In this document: positions 11,401 through 18,001 of the stretch, piece by piece
How the letters are laid out: each line of letters opens with the position of its first letter
Numbering within the stretch: the first letter of the stretch is position 1
From: an uncultured Spirochaetales bacterium
GTDB taxonomy: Bacteria > Spirochaetota > Spirochaetia > Sphaerochaetales > Sphaerochaetaceae
Reading direction: 5' to 3'
Length of the DNA: 64,000 bases
Assembly (NCBI GenBank): GCA_944390045.1
Contig: CALXOO010000001.1
Span: 1-64,000, forward strand
Position numbers and translations under genes: made by a program
The notes under the pieces: model-generated
What the model was told of the DNA's origin: nothing
The model's input: the letters and a program-made list of their open reading frames with translations, nothing else
Databases searched by the model: none

Positions 11401-12562
11401 GCATTATCCGCTGTCTAGTGAGGATATCAAGCTGATAAACCCGAACACGAAGACGTTGCCACTCATACGGAGCGAGAAGGACTATGAGGTCCTGAGGAAG
11501 ATCTACAGGAATTCGACTGTCGTGTGGGATGAGAACAGAGATGATGGTAATACGTTTGACCTCACCTTCATGCGCATGTTTGACATGTCCAATGATTCTG
11601 ATCTCTTCTACACGGAATATGCACCAGGGCGTATGCCGTTATATGAGGGAAAGTTCATCTCGCAGTATGACTACCGTTTCAACTCGTACAAGGGAGATGC
11701 TGACAGCAAGGGCAATCCAGTCGAATCGTTGGTCACATCAGATGAGAAAGCCAATCCAGACTTCGAGATAACCCCACAGTACTGGATCGACGAGAAGGAA
11801 GTGTACTTCAGGTATTCAAATGCCGATGACGATACCAAGAAGAGATATGCGAATGGAAGCGATGTGATTGTCGATGACAAAGGACAGCTGGGATTGGATC
11901 TCTCTGGCACTTCCGCCGATAAGAATATTGCAGAGATTGTGAAGGAGATGACTCCAAAGTGGTGTTTTGGGTATAGGGCAATAACAAATGTAACCAATAC
12001 CCGTACTGTTATATCTACTATATTTCCGTTGTCTGGTGTAGGAAATTCAATGTCAGTTGGTAGGAGCAGTTCTTTAGTTGGTATTATTCTCTTATCTTCC
12101 AATTTGTCATCATTGGTACTTGATTATGCAGCAAGGAATAAGATTGGAGGAACAAATCTTAATCAGTTTTATTTTAAGCAACTTCCAGTAATATCCACAA
12201 AGCATAACGGGGGTTATAGTGATGAAGAAAAAGAATATGTTATTAGATATTCCAAGAGATTGCTTGCTACAACCAAGAAGATGGCAGAAATCCTGTCATG
12301 CCCTGTGACAATCTGGAATGATGATGAACGTGCTGTGCTGATGGCTCGTCTTGATGCGTTCTACGCCATGAAGTACGGTTTGGAGCGTGATGAGCTGGAG
12401 TTCATACTCGACCCAGAGGCTGTTATGGGTAAAGGATATCCGACGCAGACATTCCCGCAGGTGAAGGCTAATGATATCGCAAAATTCGGGGAGTATCGGA
12501 CAAAGAGGCTCGTCATGGAAGCATATGATGAGCTCATGAGGGACGGCTTATGGCAGGATTGA
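8489..12562 (+). CDS. Large class I DNA (adenine-N6) methyltransferase, PglX/Eco57I-like
   Basis: A 1357-aa SAM-dependent DNA methyltransferase likely to mark host DNA so that the cassette ignores it. Motif I is DPACGSGHF near residue 510 and catalytic motif IV is NPPW near 775, the order and spacing of gamma-type adenine methylases. About 500 residues precede motif I and a long target-recognition region follows motif IV. I chose ATG 8489 because GGAGG lies 9 nt upstream and an earlier in-frame ATG sits inside the SNF2 gene. Between about 11960 and 12290 the DNA is much more AT-rich than the rest of the gene, within the presumed recognition domain. The 3' end overlaps the HNH gene by 13 bp. 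DrmMI-like by context; whether it also cuts DNA (type IIG) cannot be told by eye. Confidence 0.88.
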   Translation: MARNRITEWQHIHLEGNILSWDIIELISKENAPATDPASYSLPSGMSVMDAAGQAYSNACAYYKDYQDKIRGKDGQDARDITRDFISRILSYCFSWSLETITKLDVGSYSYPIRRMAYGRIPVLTIAGDSSFDKADKLYAITNGQRVISPFNMLQQYLSASGETRWGILASGEKLRLMRSATALSRPEFLEFDLGAILSGDFYNEFVLLYRILHSSRVRDVETGTDLDIWEEWRNTSISDGERVRDRLRDGVQSAIIAFGNGFIHANESLRDDITNGRLSATDYYHELLRLCYRLLFLSVLEERYSPDGMRMIFAPDSTPEARESYEKGYSLFHLRRIMRSTKYRTGSHHDLWEAMLIVFQSLEKGQPLLGLPALGGIFSSSSCPHLDGLYLINRDFLDGIYSLRWSEHDGGLYWIDYRNLGSIELGSVYESLLELVPMIDQTTLEFRFLEGSDEETSAGNKRKTTGSYYTPDFMVDQLIRTALMPVIEDKLKDTSYKTAEDALLSMTVIDPACGSGHFLIAAASAIATRLAAVRDDAGKPEGFRSAFRDVISRCIYGVDINPMAVELTKMSLWIEGYEPGKPLSFLDAHIKCGNSIVGVFDTSVLTEKGIPQDAFKPFDDDDKKYAADLKADNTRGLKSLKTRLRNKDSEDQELFSSEQTEDVITVSNMPEDTIDDIQNKDIEYRKYLQKIADSALNRACDAYIAAFYAPKRTLEDPVPTTFTVLHILDGNVQREDETVIDYVEKLAEENRYFHWPLEFPEVFADGGFDVVLGNPPWDKVKVKDEEFFASRIGSIAKAQNASQRKAMISRLPQGAEYERAVYREYKDLLRFYESQNRFLHVKGDNGEAYPLSGKGDVNLYAVFTELASKLRKETGSVGFVVPTGICTDAGTQYLFGSFVEKNIVQSIYDFENGNTIEITGNGGKVKREQTRIFPAVHASYKFSLLTLRRSDKPDFCFFLHTVKELEDQRRHYPLSSEDIKLINPNTKTLPLIRSEKDYEVLRKIYRNSTVVWDENRDDGNTFDLTFMRMFDMSNDSDLFYTEYAPGRMPLYEGKFISQYDYRFNSYKGDADSKGNPVESLVTSDEKANPDFEITPQYWIDEKEVYFRYSNADDDTKKRYANGSDVIVDDKGQLGLDLSGTSADKNIAEIVKEMTPKWCFGYRAITNVTNTRTVISTIFPLSGVGNSMSVGRSSSLVGIILLSSNLSSLVLDYAARNKIGGTNLNQFYFKQLPVISTKHNGGYSDEEKEYVIRYSKRLLATTKKMAEILSCPVTIWNDDERAVLMARLDAFYAMKYGLERDELEFILDPEAVMGKGYPTQTFPQVKANDIAKFGEYRTKRLVMEAYDELMRDGLWQD

Positions 12563-13284
12563 CAGGCAGTGACCTCACATATATCGCTGGCAGCTTCGGA
12601 TTCACGGATTCAGCTGGTGCTGAAGAGAAGGATATCTATGGTGGCCGGCTCTTTCCGCTGAGAAGAGCGAACAACCAACGGATCCTCGACTGCTTCCTGA
12701 AGGATGGTGTCGTCTATCTTTCCATGAGCAGGTCCATGGGAGATGATATGCCATCAGAACCTACACTTCTGAGTGGATACAAGGCCGATAGTCTTGAAGA
12801 CCTCAAGAATGTAGTCCTGCCTCTGATTGTCTCATCCTGGAACGAGCTCCCTGCCGGCAAGACGGAGGCGACTGCGGAGATCAGGAGAAGAATCGGACAG
12901 GACAAGTACCGCAAGGATCTCTTTGAACTCTGGGATGGGACATGCGCCCTTACAGGTATCGATGTCCCGGACCTTCTTGTAGCAAGCCATATCGTTCCAT
13001 GGAGCGATGCGGATAATCAGGACAGGCTCGACAAATACAACGGCTTCCTCTTTGAAGCCAGGATAGACAAGCTCTTCGACAGGCATCTGATTACGTTTGC
13101 TGATAATGGTGCAATCATGATTTCCACATCCATCTCTCAGGAGAATCGGGAGAGGCTGGGAATCAGACATGGAATGAAGCTACGGAAGCTGTATCCGGAA
13201 AACATTTACTATCTGAGGCAGCATCGTGCGCTGTTCATGAAAGGATTGAATAAGGATGATTGGAGACAACAGTATAAAGCATAA
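12550..13284 (+). CDS. HNH endonuclease, fourth gene of the DISARM-like cassette
   Basis: A 244-aa protein with a C-terminal HNH nuclease domain. The signature runs CALTG, ASHIVPW, then YNGFLFEARIDKLFDRHLI, supplying the His, Asn and His of the beta-beta-alpha-metal fold at about residues 155-178. This matches HNH proteins that lack the zinc-binding CxxC pairs. The N-terminal ~110 residues are unrecognised and may sense DNA or a partner. It overlaps the methylase by 13 bp, so it belongs to the same transcript. In DISARM this position is usually held by DrmC, a phospholipase-D-type nuclease, so an HNH enzyme would be a substitution. It could also be the cleaving partner of the methylase in a restriction system. 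Confidence 0.82.
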   Translation: MAGLTGSDLTYIAGSFGFTDSAGAEEKDIYGGRLFPLRRANNQRILDCFLKDGVVYLSMSRSMGDDMPSEPTLLSGYKADSLEDLKNVVLPLIVSSWNELPAGKTEATAEIRRRIGQDKYRKDLFELWDGTCALTGIDVPDLLVASHIVPWSDADNQDRLDKYNGFLFEARIDKLFDRHLITFADNGAIMISTSISQENRERLGIRHGMKLRKLYPENIYYLRQHRALFMKGLNKDDWRQQYKA

Positions 13285-13454
13285 ACAAGGATATCTTCAG
13301 AATCTCGGATTGCTTCATCCGTGTCGCATTCCCGTTTGCCGAGTCTCCGAATGAGAATGATCATAGAAACAAGACTGATAATGAGACTGATAATGATACT
13401 GCAAATGATACTGTTCAGAAGAAAGTGGCTGATGATATGGAGAGATGGTTATGA
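13284..13454 (+). pseudogene. 3' remnant of a lost gene, possibly an AlbA-domain/RecG-like regulator
   Basis: Between the HNH stop and the Fic gene one frame stays open for about 56 codons, has no usable early start, and ends in a TGA (13452-13454) overlapping the Fic ATG at 13451 as ATGA. The residues include DIFRISDCFIRVAFPFAES, then a TDN/NDT-rich run, then VQKKVADDMERWL. A phrase of the type 'yFrv.fPf' followed by a TDN/TDQ linker is typical of the C-terminal part of ATP-binding regulators with an AlbA_2 domain. I infer that an upstream gene once coupled to fic was deleted up to the HNH stop. The family call is tentative. Confidence 0.4.
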
Positions 13455-14461
13455 GTACATATAAACCACCATTGACAATTACAGATGAGATGACCGTCCT
13501 TGTCTCTGAAATCAGTGAGGAAGTGGGAAGAATCTCTGTTCTGCAGGAAGGTCATGTCACACCTCATCTGAGGCGGAAGAACCGCATCCGTACAATCCAC
13601 TCGTCCCTCGCAATCGAGAACAACACTCTCTCAATAGACCAGGTGACTGCCATCATTGATGGAAAACGTGTCCTTGGAAATCCGAATGAAATCAGGGAGG
13701 TCAGGAACGCATATGATGCATACGAGCTCATGCTGGAGCTGGATCCTCTTTCTGTTGATGACTTGCTGAAGGCTCATGGGCTGATGATGGCCGGCCTCAT
13801 TCCTGAGAATGGGGTTTTCCGCACCAGTGGTGTCGGAGTGTTCAATGGCCAGAAGGTCATACACATGGCTCCTCCGGCAGAGTTTGTACCTGGGCAGATT
13901 AAAGATCTTATTGCATGGTACAAGGACTCCAGACTCCATCCTCTAATCAAAAGCTCTGTTTTCCACTATGAGTTCGAGTTCATCCATCCCTTCGCTGACG
14001 GGAATGGGAGAATGGGCAGGATGTGGCATACCATGCTTCTTGGGAAATGGAAAGAACTTTTCTTCTGGCTTCCAGTTGAAGAGCTCATCCAGTCTCGGCA
14101 GAAGGACTATTACGAAGCGTTCAATCAGGCTAATTCGGTTGGAGAAAGCTCCTGCTTTGTCTCCTTGATGCTTGAAATCATAAGGGACAGCCTGAAGGAA
14201 ATGGCTGTTGCTGGAAGCGTCACCGATCAAGTCAGCGACCAAGATACCGACCAAGTTGATGATTCCGTAAAAAGATTGCTGGCAGCTATTGGAGAGGAGA
14301 CTCTTTCTGCATCCGAGATCATGAAGCGGTTGGGACTTTCCCATCGTCCTACATTCCGCAAGAATTATCTTGATCCGGCCCTTGAAGCGAATCTCATAGA
14401 ACGTACAATCCCCGATAAGCCTAACAGCAGCAAGCAGAGATACCGGAGAATCAGACACTGA
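13451..14461 (+). CDS. Fic-domain protein with N-terminal inhibitory motif and C-terminal winged helix
   Basis: Fic proteins transfer AMP or a related group to a target protein and often act as toxins. The active-site loop HPFADGNGRMGR is intact, with the catalytic His near residue 179. Near the N-terminus, SSLAIEN matches the [S/T]xxxE[G/N] inhibitory helix of class II Fic proteins, so the enzyme is probably self-restrained. After the Fic core comes a short TDQ/SDQ linker (about 255-268) and a winged-helix segment ending near residue 336. ATG 13451 is preferred because GGAGAG lies about 6 nt upstream; ATG 13445 touches that site. A DNA-damage or phage-sensing role is possible but not shown. 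It is not coupled to the HNH gene. Confidence 0.87.
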   Translation: MSTYKPPLTITDEMTVLVSEISEEVGRISVLQEGHVTPHLRRKNRIRTIHSSLAIENNTLSIDQVTAIIDGKRVLGNPNEIREVRNAYDAYELMLELDPLSVDDLLKAHGLMMAGLIPENGVFRTSGVGVFNGQKVIHMAPPAEFVPGQIKDLIAWYKDSRLHPLIKSSVFHYEFEFIHPFADGNGRMGRMWHTMLLGKWKELFFWLPVEELIQSRQKDYYEAFNQANSVGESSCFVSLMLEIIRDSLKEMAVAGSVTDQVSDQDTDQVDDSVKRLLAAIGEETLSASEIMKRLGLSHRPTFRKNYLDPALEANLIERTIPDKPNSSKQRYRRIRH

Positions 14462-14470
14462 TTTGAATGA

Positions 14471-14499
14471 AAGGAGAGGGCTGATGCAACCCTCTCCTT
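14471..14499. terminator. Bidirectional intrinsic terminator between fic and the mobile element
   Basis: A perfect 10-bp stem, AAGGAGAGGG with CCCTCTCCTT, around a 9-nt loop. It follows fic on the plus strand and the 14507 gene on the minus strand, so it can separate the convergent units. T-runs are short on both sides. Confidence 0.65.
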
Positions 14500-14506
14500 C
14501 TATGAT

Positions 14507-14884
14507 TCACAGTTCAATCATGTTCGGTGCTGGAGTGAAGGTATAGCTCTCCTTGAAGTGATCGAGAGCTGTGTTTTCCAGTGTGATGGATATCTCTTTC
14601 GTCTCCAAGTGAAAGCTCACCGTGGCATATAGCCAGTCCCCTCCAATGGTCACTTCTGCCATTCTCGAAGATTCCGGACAGTCTGCGGGAAGAGGAAGCA
14701 CGGCTTCGTCCCAGATTGAGAATCCGTTTTCCTCCTCTTGCAGGATTATGGCGAAGATGAGCTTTTCCATCTCGGCATCAGGTTTCTTTCCTTTCAGAAG
14801 AATCGCCTGTGAGTTTGGGGCGGATGGGAAGACGTTCGAGAAGAGGGTTGCAGATATGTCAAAACCATCAAACCTGAACATCAT
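14507..14884 (-). CDS. Unknown protein of the mobile element (125 aa)
   Basis: I recognise no family. It is acidic, with no signal peptide or membrane segment, and looks like a beta-rich cytoplasmic protein (alternating segments such as LYATVSFHLETKEISITLEN). It starts inside the end of the upstream minus-strand gene, overlapping by 17 bp, so the two are likely co-translated. It is the last gene of the minus-strand block and is followed by a strong hairpin. Position suggests cargo or an accessory gene of the mobilizable element. Confidence 0.6.
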   Translation of the reverse strand: MMFRFDGFDISATLFSNVFPSAPNSQAILLKGKKPDAEMEKLIFAIILQEEENGFSIWDEAVLPLPADCPESSRMAEVTIGGDWLYATVSFHLETKEISITLENTALDHFKESYTFTPAPNMIEL

Positions 14885-15230
14885 CTTCCTCCTTTTGCTC
14901 GTTGTCTCTGACGCGTACGACTATGTCGCCTTCATCATGGCCGAGATAGATTTCCGCTCCCCTGTATTTGAGCATCTCCACCTCCTCATGTGACATGAGG
15001 TAGTCGGTGTCATACATCCTGATGCTGGCCGATTTCTTCATGTCCTTGCCTGCAGGGATATCGACTCTCGCGAGCGATGTGAAGAGCCTTCCAGTCTTGT
15101 TATCAACTCCGATAAAGAAAGCTGCACCTGATATCTCCATGTCGCCAAGATAGGCGATAAGCTCCTCAATCGTCGCTTTGAGACTGAGGATAACTGTCCC
15201 GTCTTTTTCTGGTTCTTTGGTTTCTGTCAT
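14868..15230 (-). CDS. Unknown protein of the mobile element (120 aa)
   Basis: No family recognised. It is charged and cytoplasmic, with a helical segment (TIEELIAYLGDM) and a beta-rich centre (GAAFFIGVDNKTGRLFTSLARVD would fit a small alpha/beta fold in two pieces). The C-terminus is a short acidic tail. It overlaps the next gene by 17 bp and lies 240 bp downstream of the relaxase gene in the same orientation. Function unknown; probably paired with its neighbour. Confidence 0.58.
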   Translation of the reverse strand: MTETKEPEKDGTVILSLKATIEELIAYLGDMEISGAAFFIGVDNKTGRLFTSLARVDIPAGKDMKKSASIRMYDTDYLMSHEEVEMLKYRGAEIYLGHDEGDIVVRVRDNEQKEEDDVQV

Positions 15231-15431
15231 GTCATGTTCCTTGCTCCGTGATGGGAGCTGTAAATGGTGAATAGCTGGCCTGAGCTATATCCAATCCTGG
15301 TCTGAAAGATGAGAACTGAATCTCATCGGAATCCTGTTGGGTATCTTGCTCTGTTCATCTGACTACGAGCAGAACTCAGGGAGCCGAAGGCTCTTCCATT
15401 CTTCCTCTGAGAAGATGGCTTCCCAGATATG

Positions 15432-15468
15432 AGAACTCCTGCCAGAGATGAATCCGACAGGAGTTCTG
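15432..15468 (-). terminator. Strong hairpin after the relaxase gene
   Basis: A perfect 10-bp stem, AGAACTCCTG with CAGGAGTTCT, lies just past the relaxase stop. There is no clear T-run, so it may be a weak terminator or an mRNA 3'-end stabiliser. The rest of the 15231-15469 gap shows only small hairpins and no gene. Confidence 0.45.
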
Positions 15469-15469
15469 A

Positions 15470-16978
15470 TTAGCGGGTATGTCCACCTTTCTGAAGAGCC
15501 AGGAATTTCTTTCTCAGGTGTTTGAAACTGCAGAATTCGCAGTCATCAGGTGTAGGGCATCCGCGGCATGGGTCTTTGCCTCCGAGCTGTTTCAAAGGCT
15601 GTTTTCCGTCCGATCCACTCAGCGGAATATGAGCCTCAGGACGATGTCTGCCACCATCAGAAGGGCGAGAAGAGAAGCCGGAATCAATACGACCCGAAGA
15701 AGTTTCTTTTGCCTCTTTTCCAGTTGAGTCAGGAACCTTCCCATCTTGATGAGTTCCTTTGTCACCGATGAGGCTGCTTGCTCTGTCATCTCTGTCTGAC
15801 GAATGATTCTTTCCTCTCTGTCCTGAAGACAGCTGTGCACCTGACTCAGCTTCGTCACAACTCTCTGAGAGTTGGTTTCCAGTGCTTTGTTGAAGGCCGC
15901 TTCCCATTCCTGCATCGAGGTAATCTGTTTCTTCATATCCCCGTACAAGCTTGTGTAATCTGCTCGCAGCTTCTCCGTTTTCTCCATCGTCTGAGACAAT
16001 GTCGAATCGGTCTTTTCCAAGTCCTTCATGTACCCCTTCAAGGTCTCGTCCATACCAACCACCGCTTTCAGATCCTCTGTGATGAAGAGGGCTGGAAAGA
16101 GACGCTCCTCTTTCTTCTGAGGCTCCGCCTGGTGCTGTGGCATCCTGATCTCTTGCTGGGCTTTCCTGTCCATTTCCTCCAATGTGGTTTTCGTATCCAT
16201 ATAGTCCTCCGCGTCGTATAAGCTGTGATAGCGAGTACTCGGTTTTACCGAGTTGACTTCCCTTGAAGTGGAGGCCATTGATGTCGAACGACAATCCGTT
16301 GAGCTTCCCGGTCGATGCCCGGTTTTCCATGACTTTGACTCCATTCAGTGCAAGGAAGCTAAGAAAATCGGCATATGATGTCGGCCTCTCAAGAGCCTTG
16401 TCAATGATGATCTGGAGCCTTCTTCTTTCGGGATATTCCTCTCGTCTCACAGCTTTCTGATAGTCTTCGTCCGATACCTTCTTTGTACAGTTGCTCCTTT
16501 TCTTCACTGTCGGCAGAAGGTTGAATTCCTTTTCCAGTCTTGCTGTCACCTTGTTCACTCTCAGCATATCCCTCTTGTCGTCCCAGACCTTTCCAAAAGC
16601 GATTCTGGAAGCGACGATGTGGATGTGATCATGGGCCTTGTCTCCATGCCAGACGGCCACCCAGGACAGTCCTTCAGAAAACTTGAGCTCCCTGCTTTTC
16701 ATGAAGGATTCAGCTATCTCCTGCCACTTCTGTTGTCCCAGACGGCCTTCCTCCTTGCGCACGGAAAGGGAGCAGTGCCAGACTGGTTTTTCGATGTTTG
16801 GCTTGTCCACACGCGTGGATTCGAACTGCTTTATGATCTCCCTGATATCCTCTTCCCAGACGCTTCCTGCAATCTGTTTTACAAGGCTCCTGTCTACATC
16901 CTTGTCCTGGGCTCTCATCCTGAAAACGTATCGGAGCGTTGGAGGGAAGCCTGATCCCTTACTTATCTTCGGTATCAT
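15470..16978 (-). CDS. Relaxase (MOB-P/VirD2-type mobilization nuclease)
   Basis: The 502-aa relaxase should nick one strand at oriT and pilot it into the recipient. From ATG 16978 (GGAG 7 nt upstream) the N-terminus has a motif I region GFPPTLRYVF with candidate catalytic Tyr17, and a metal-binding motif III HGDKAHDHIH with histidines 111, 116, 118 and 120. Residues up to about 260 are the catalytic half. From there the chain turns into a Gly/Ser/Asp-rich, apparently disordered tail, exactly where a second gene is read in another frame. The tail ends in a cysteine cluster, CRGCPTPDDCEFC, a possible zinc knuckle. The start overlaps the mobC 3' end by 20 bp. Earlier in-frame ATGs lie deep in mobC without a ribosome site. 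Confidence 0.88.
   Translation of the reverse strand: MIPKISKGSGFPPTLRYVFRMRAQDKDVDRSLVKQIAGSVWEEDIREIIKQFESTRVDKPNIEKPVWHCSLSVRKEEGRLGQQKWQEIAESFMKSRELKFSEGLSWVAVWHGDKAHDHIHIVASRIAFGKVWDDKRDMLRVNKVTARLEKEFNLLPTVKKRSNCTKKVSDEDYQKAVRREEYPERRRLQIIIDKALERPTSYADFLSFLALNGVKVMENRASTGKLNGLSFDINGLHFKGSQLGKTEYSLSQLIRRGGLYGYENHIGGNGQESPARDQDATAPGGASEERGASLSSPLHHRGSESGGWYGRDLEGVHEGLGKDRFDIVSDDGENGEAASRLHKLVRGYEETDYLDAGMGSGLQQSTGNQLSESCDEAESGAQLSSGQRGKNHSSDRDDRASSLIGDKGTHQDGKVPDSTGKEAKETSSGRIDSGFSSRPSDGGRHRPEAHIPLSGSDGKQPLKQLGGKDPCRGCPTPDDCEFCSFKHLRKKFLALQKGGHTR
15619..16200 (-). CDS. Coiled-coil membrane protein nested inside the relaxase gene (MobB-like by position)
   Basis: This 193-aa gene lies wholly within the relaxase gene in another frame. 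Its ATG at 16200 has an excellent ribosome site, GGAGG with 5 nt spacing. The N-terminus (MDTKTTLEEMDRKAQQEIR) leads into a long helical coiled coil (about 55-165) and a single C-terminal transmembrane helix (LLRVVLIPASLLALLMVADI) followed by a basic end, i.e. a tail-anchored protein. The relaxase frame here is low-complexity, the usual sign that the other frame is under selection. In RSF1010, mobB is nested in mobA and encodes a membrane-anchored stimulator of mobilization; that is the analogy, without visible sequence identity. It may link the relaxosome to the coupling protein. Confidence 0.75.
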   Translation of the reverse strand: MDTKTTLEEMDRKAQQEIRMPQHQAEPQKKEERLFPALFITEDLKAVVGMDETLKGYMKDLEKTDSTLSQTMEKTEKLRADYTSLYGDMKKQITSMQEWEAAFNKALETNSQRVVTKLSQVHSCLQDREERIIRQTEMTEQAASSVTKELIKMGRFLTQLEKRQKKLLRVVLIPASLLALLMVADIVLRLIFR

Positions 16979-17351
16979 TTTCGTCTCCTTTTCTGAGAGC
17001 TTCCCTGACCTCCCTGATGCTCTTCTCAGTGTCCTTGAGACAGGACCTGAGCTCATCAGAATCTGCCAGCTTACCGCTGTTCAGATGATGTGTGAGCTGG
17101 TTCAAATTCGATAGAGGACGCGAGAGAGATTCCCACTGGGCCTTGCCAACGGCACTGACAGGACGTATGCCCTGGACAGCCTTCCTGATGATTCCCTGAC
17201 GGGTCTCGTCGGGGCATTTTCTGTGCATTGATTCGAGTGCTTTGTACTCGACATCATTGAAGCCGACGGTCACTCTGTGAGAGCGTCTTGCTTCTTCTGA
17301 TATGGCTGGACGGCCCTTCCTGGCACGTCTGACAACTGTCTTCTTTTTCAT
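16959..17351 (-). CDS. mobC: MobC-like relaxosome accessory protein
   Basis: A 130-aa basic protein that should bind oriT and help the relaxase open the DNA. The Arg/Lys-rich N-terminus is followed by VTVGFNDVEYKALE, a ribbon-helix-helix-like start, and then SNLNQLTHHLNSG, which matches the conserved MobC phrase. It is the first gene after the candidate oriT, with GGAGGTG about 6 nt before its ATG, and overlaps the relaxase start by 20 bp. Order oriT-mobC-relaxase is standard for mobilizable elements. Confidence 0.85.
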   Translation of the reverse strand: MKKKTVVRRARKGRPAISEEARRSHRVTVGFNDVEYKALESMHRKCPDETRQGIIRKAVQGIRPVSAVGKAQWESLSRPLSNLNQLTHHLNSGKLADSDELRSCLKDTEKSIREVREALRKGDENDTEDK

Positions 17352-17364
17352 CGTTTCACCTCCT

Positions 17365-17470
17365 TCCCGGCAACCGAAGGGCGCCAGGATTGCCCTTTCC
17401 TCCGCATGGCTCTATGGCCTGCGGAGAAGGGCAACCGGAAAAGGGTGGTTTTAGCGCACCTTTTTCCCTA
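17365..17470 (-). other. Candidate origin of transfer (oriT)
   Basis: The 160-bp gap upstream of mobC contains a long imperfect inverted repeat: TTGCCCTT-TC-CTCCGCA (17390-17406) pairs with TGCGGAGAAGGGCAA (17419-17433) apart from a 2-nt bulge. On the minus strand, CAATCCTGG next to it resembles the ATCCTG nick context of MOB-P origins. Location, structure and nick-like motif together support oriT; no experiment or alignment does. Confidence 0.55.
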
Positions 17471-17512
17471 CCTTGCTTAGAGACCTAAACAAGAACCTTA
17501 TGAGTATGATTG

Positions 17513-18001
17513 TTACGCCCCATACTCTTCTTCCATGATTCTCCTGCTGGCAGCATTGAGAAGCTTGCCAAGCGTGTCCTCGTAGAAATCAATCAGATCT
17601 GCGAGTGAGGAATCTGGTGTTTCTGCCAGGACGAGTTCCATCGGAGTCTTCTTCGCCAGTGAGAGGAAGAGGAGTTTCTCGGTGGCTGTGAGTCTGGTTG
17701 CCGACTGCGTGAGAAGCAGGAGAGGAGGGATGAAGTAGCCTTCTCTTATCAGCGTTTCAACTGTTGCCACGAAGACAATCGCTGAGATCTCGTCCTCGAC
17801 AATCACAGCTGCATGGCCGGCTTCTTCGGCGAACCTGGCTTCTATTTCCGTACTGACAATGACAATGTCCTGTACAGGGCTTTCAAGAAGATCTATCCAA
17901 TCTTCTTTCCTGTAGTCAGCGTTTGTCCTCACCATGCTGAGCCAGCTGGTTACTGGCATCCTGACAATGGTATTGGTTGCATGTTTTCTATCATCTCTCA
18001 T
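17513..18001 (-). CDS. Unknown protein, paralogue of the 21928-22380 product
   Basis: A 162-aa protein of no recognised family. It shares a clear pattern with the 150-aa product at 21928-22380: a V/I-rich strand (DIVIVSTE vs GVVIVGSS), AIVFVATV vs AVVFVTTV, and LLFLSLAKKTPMELVLAE vs FLFHSLARVTPTTLVMGD, then a DFY motif. The segments alternate hydrophobic strands and helices like a small Rossmann-type or regulatory fold; there is no signal peptide. Its start overlaps the primase gene end by 11 bp. A role in element maintenance or immunity is possible. Confidence 0.65.
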   Translation of the reverse strand: MRDDRKHATNTIVRMPVTSWLSMVRTNADYRKEDWIDLLESPVQDIVIVSTEIEARFAEEAGHAAVIVEDEISAIVFVATVETLIREGYFIPPLLLLTQSATRLTATEKLLFLSLAKKTPMELVLAETPDSSLADLIDFYEDTLGKLLNAASRRIMEEEYGA

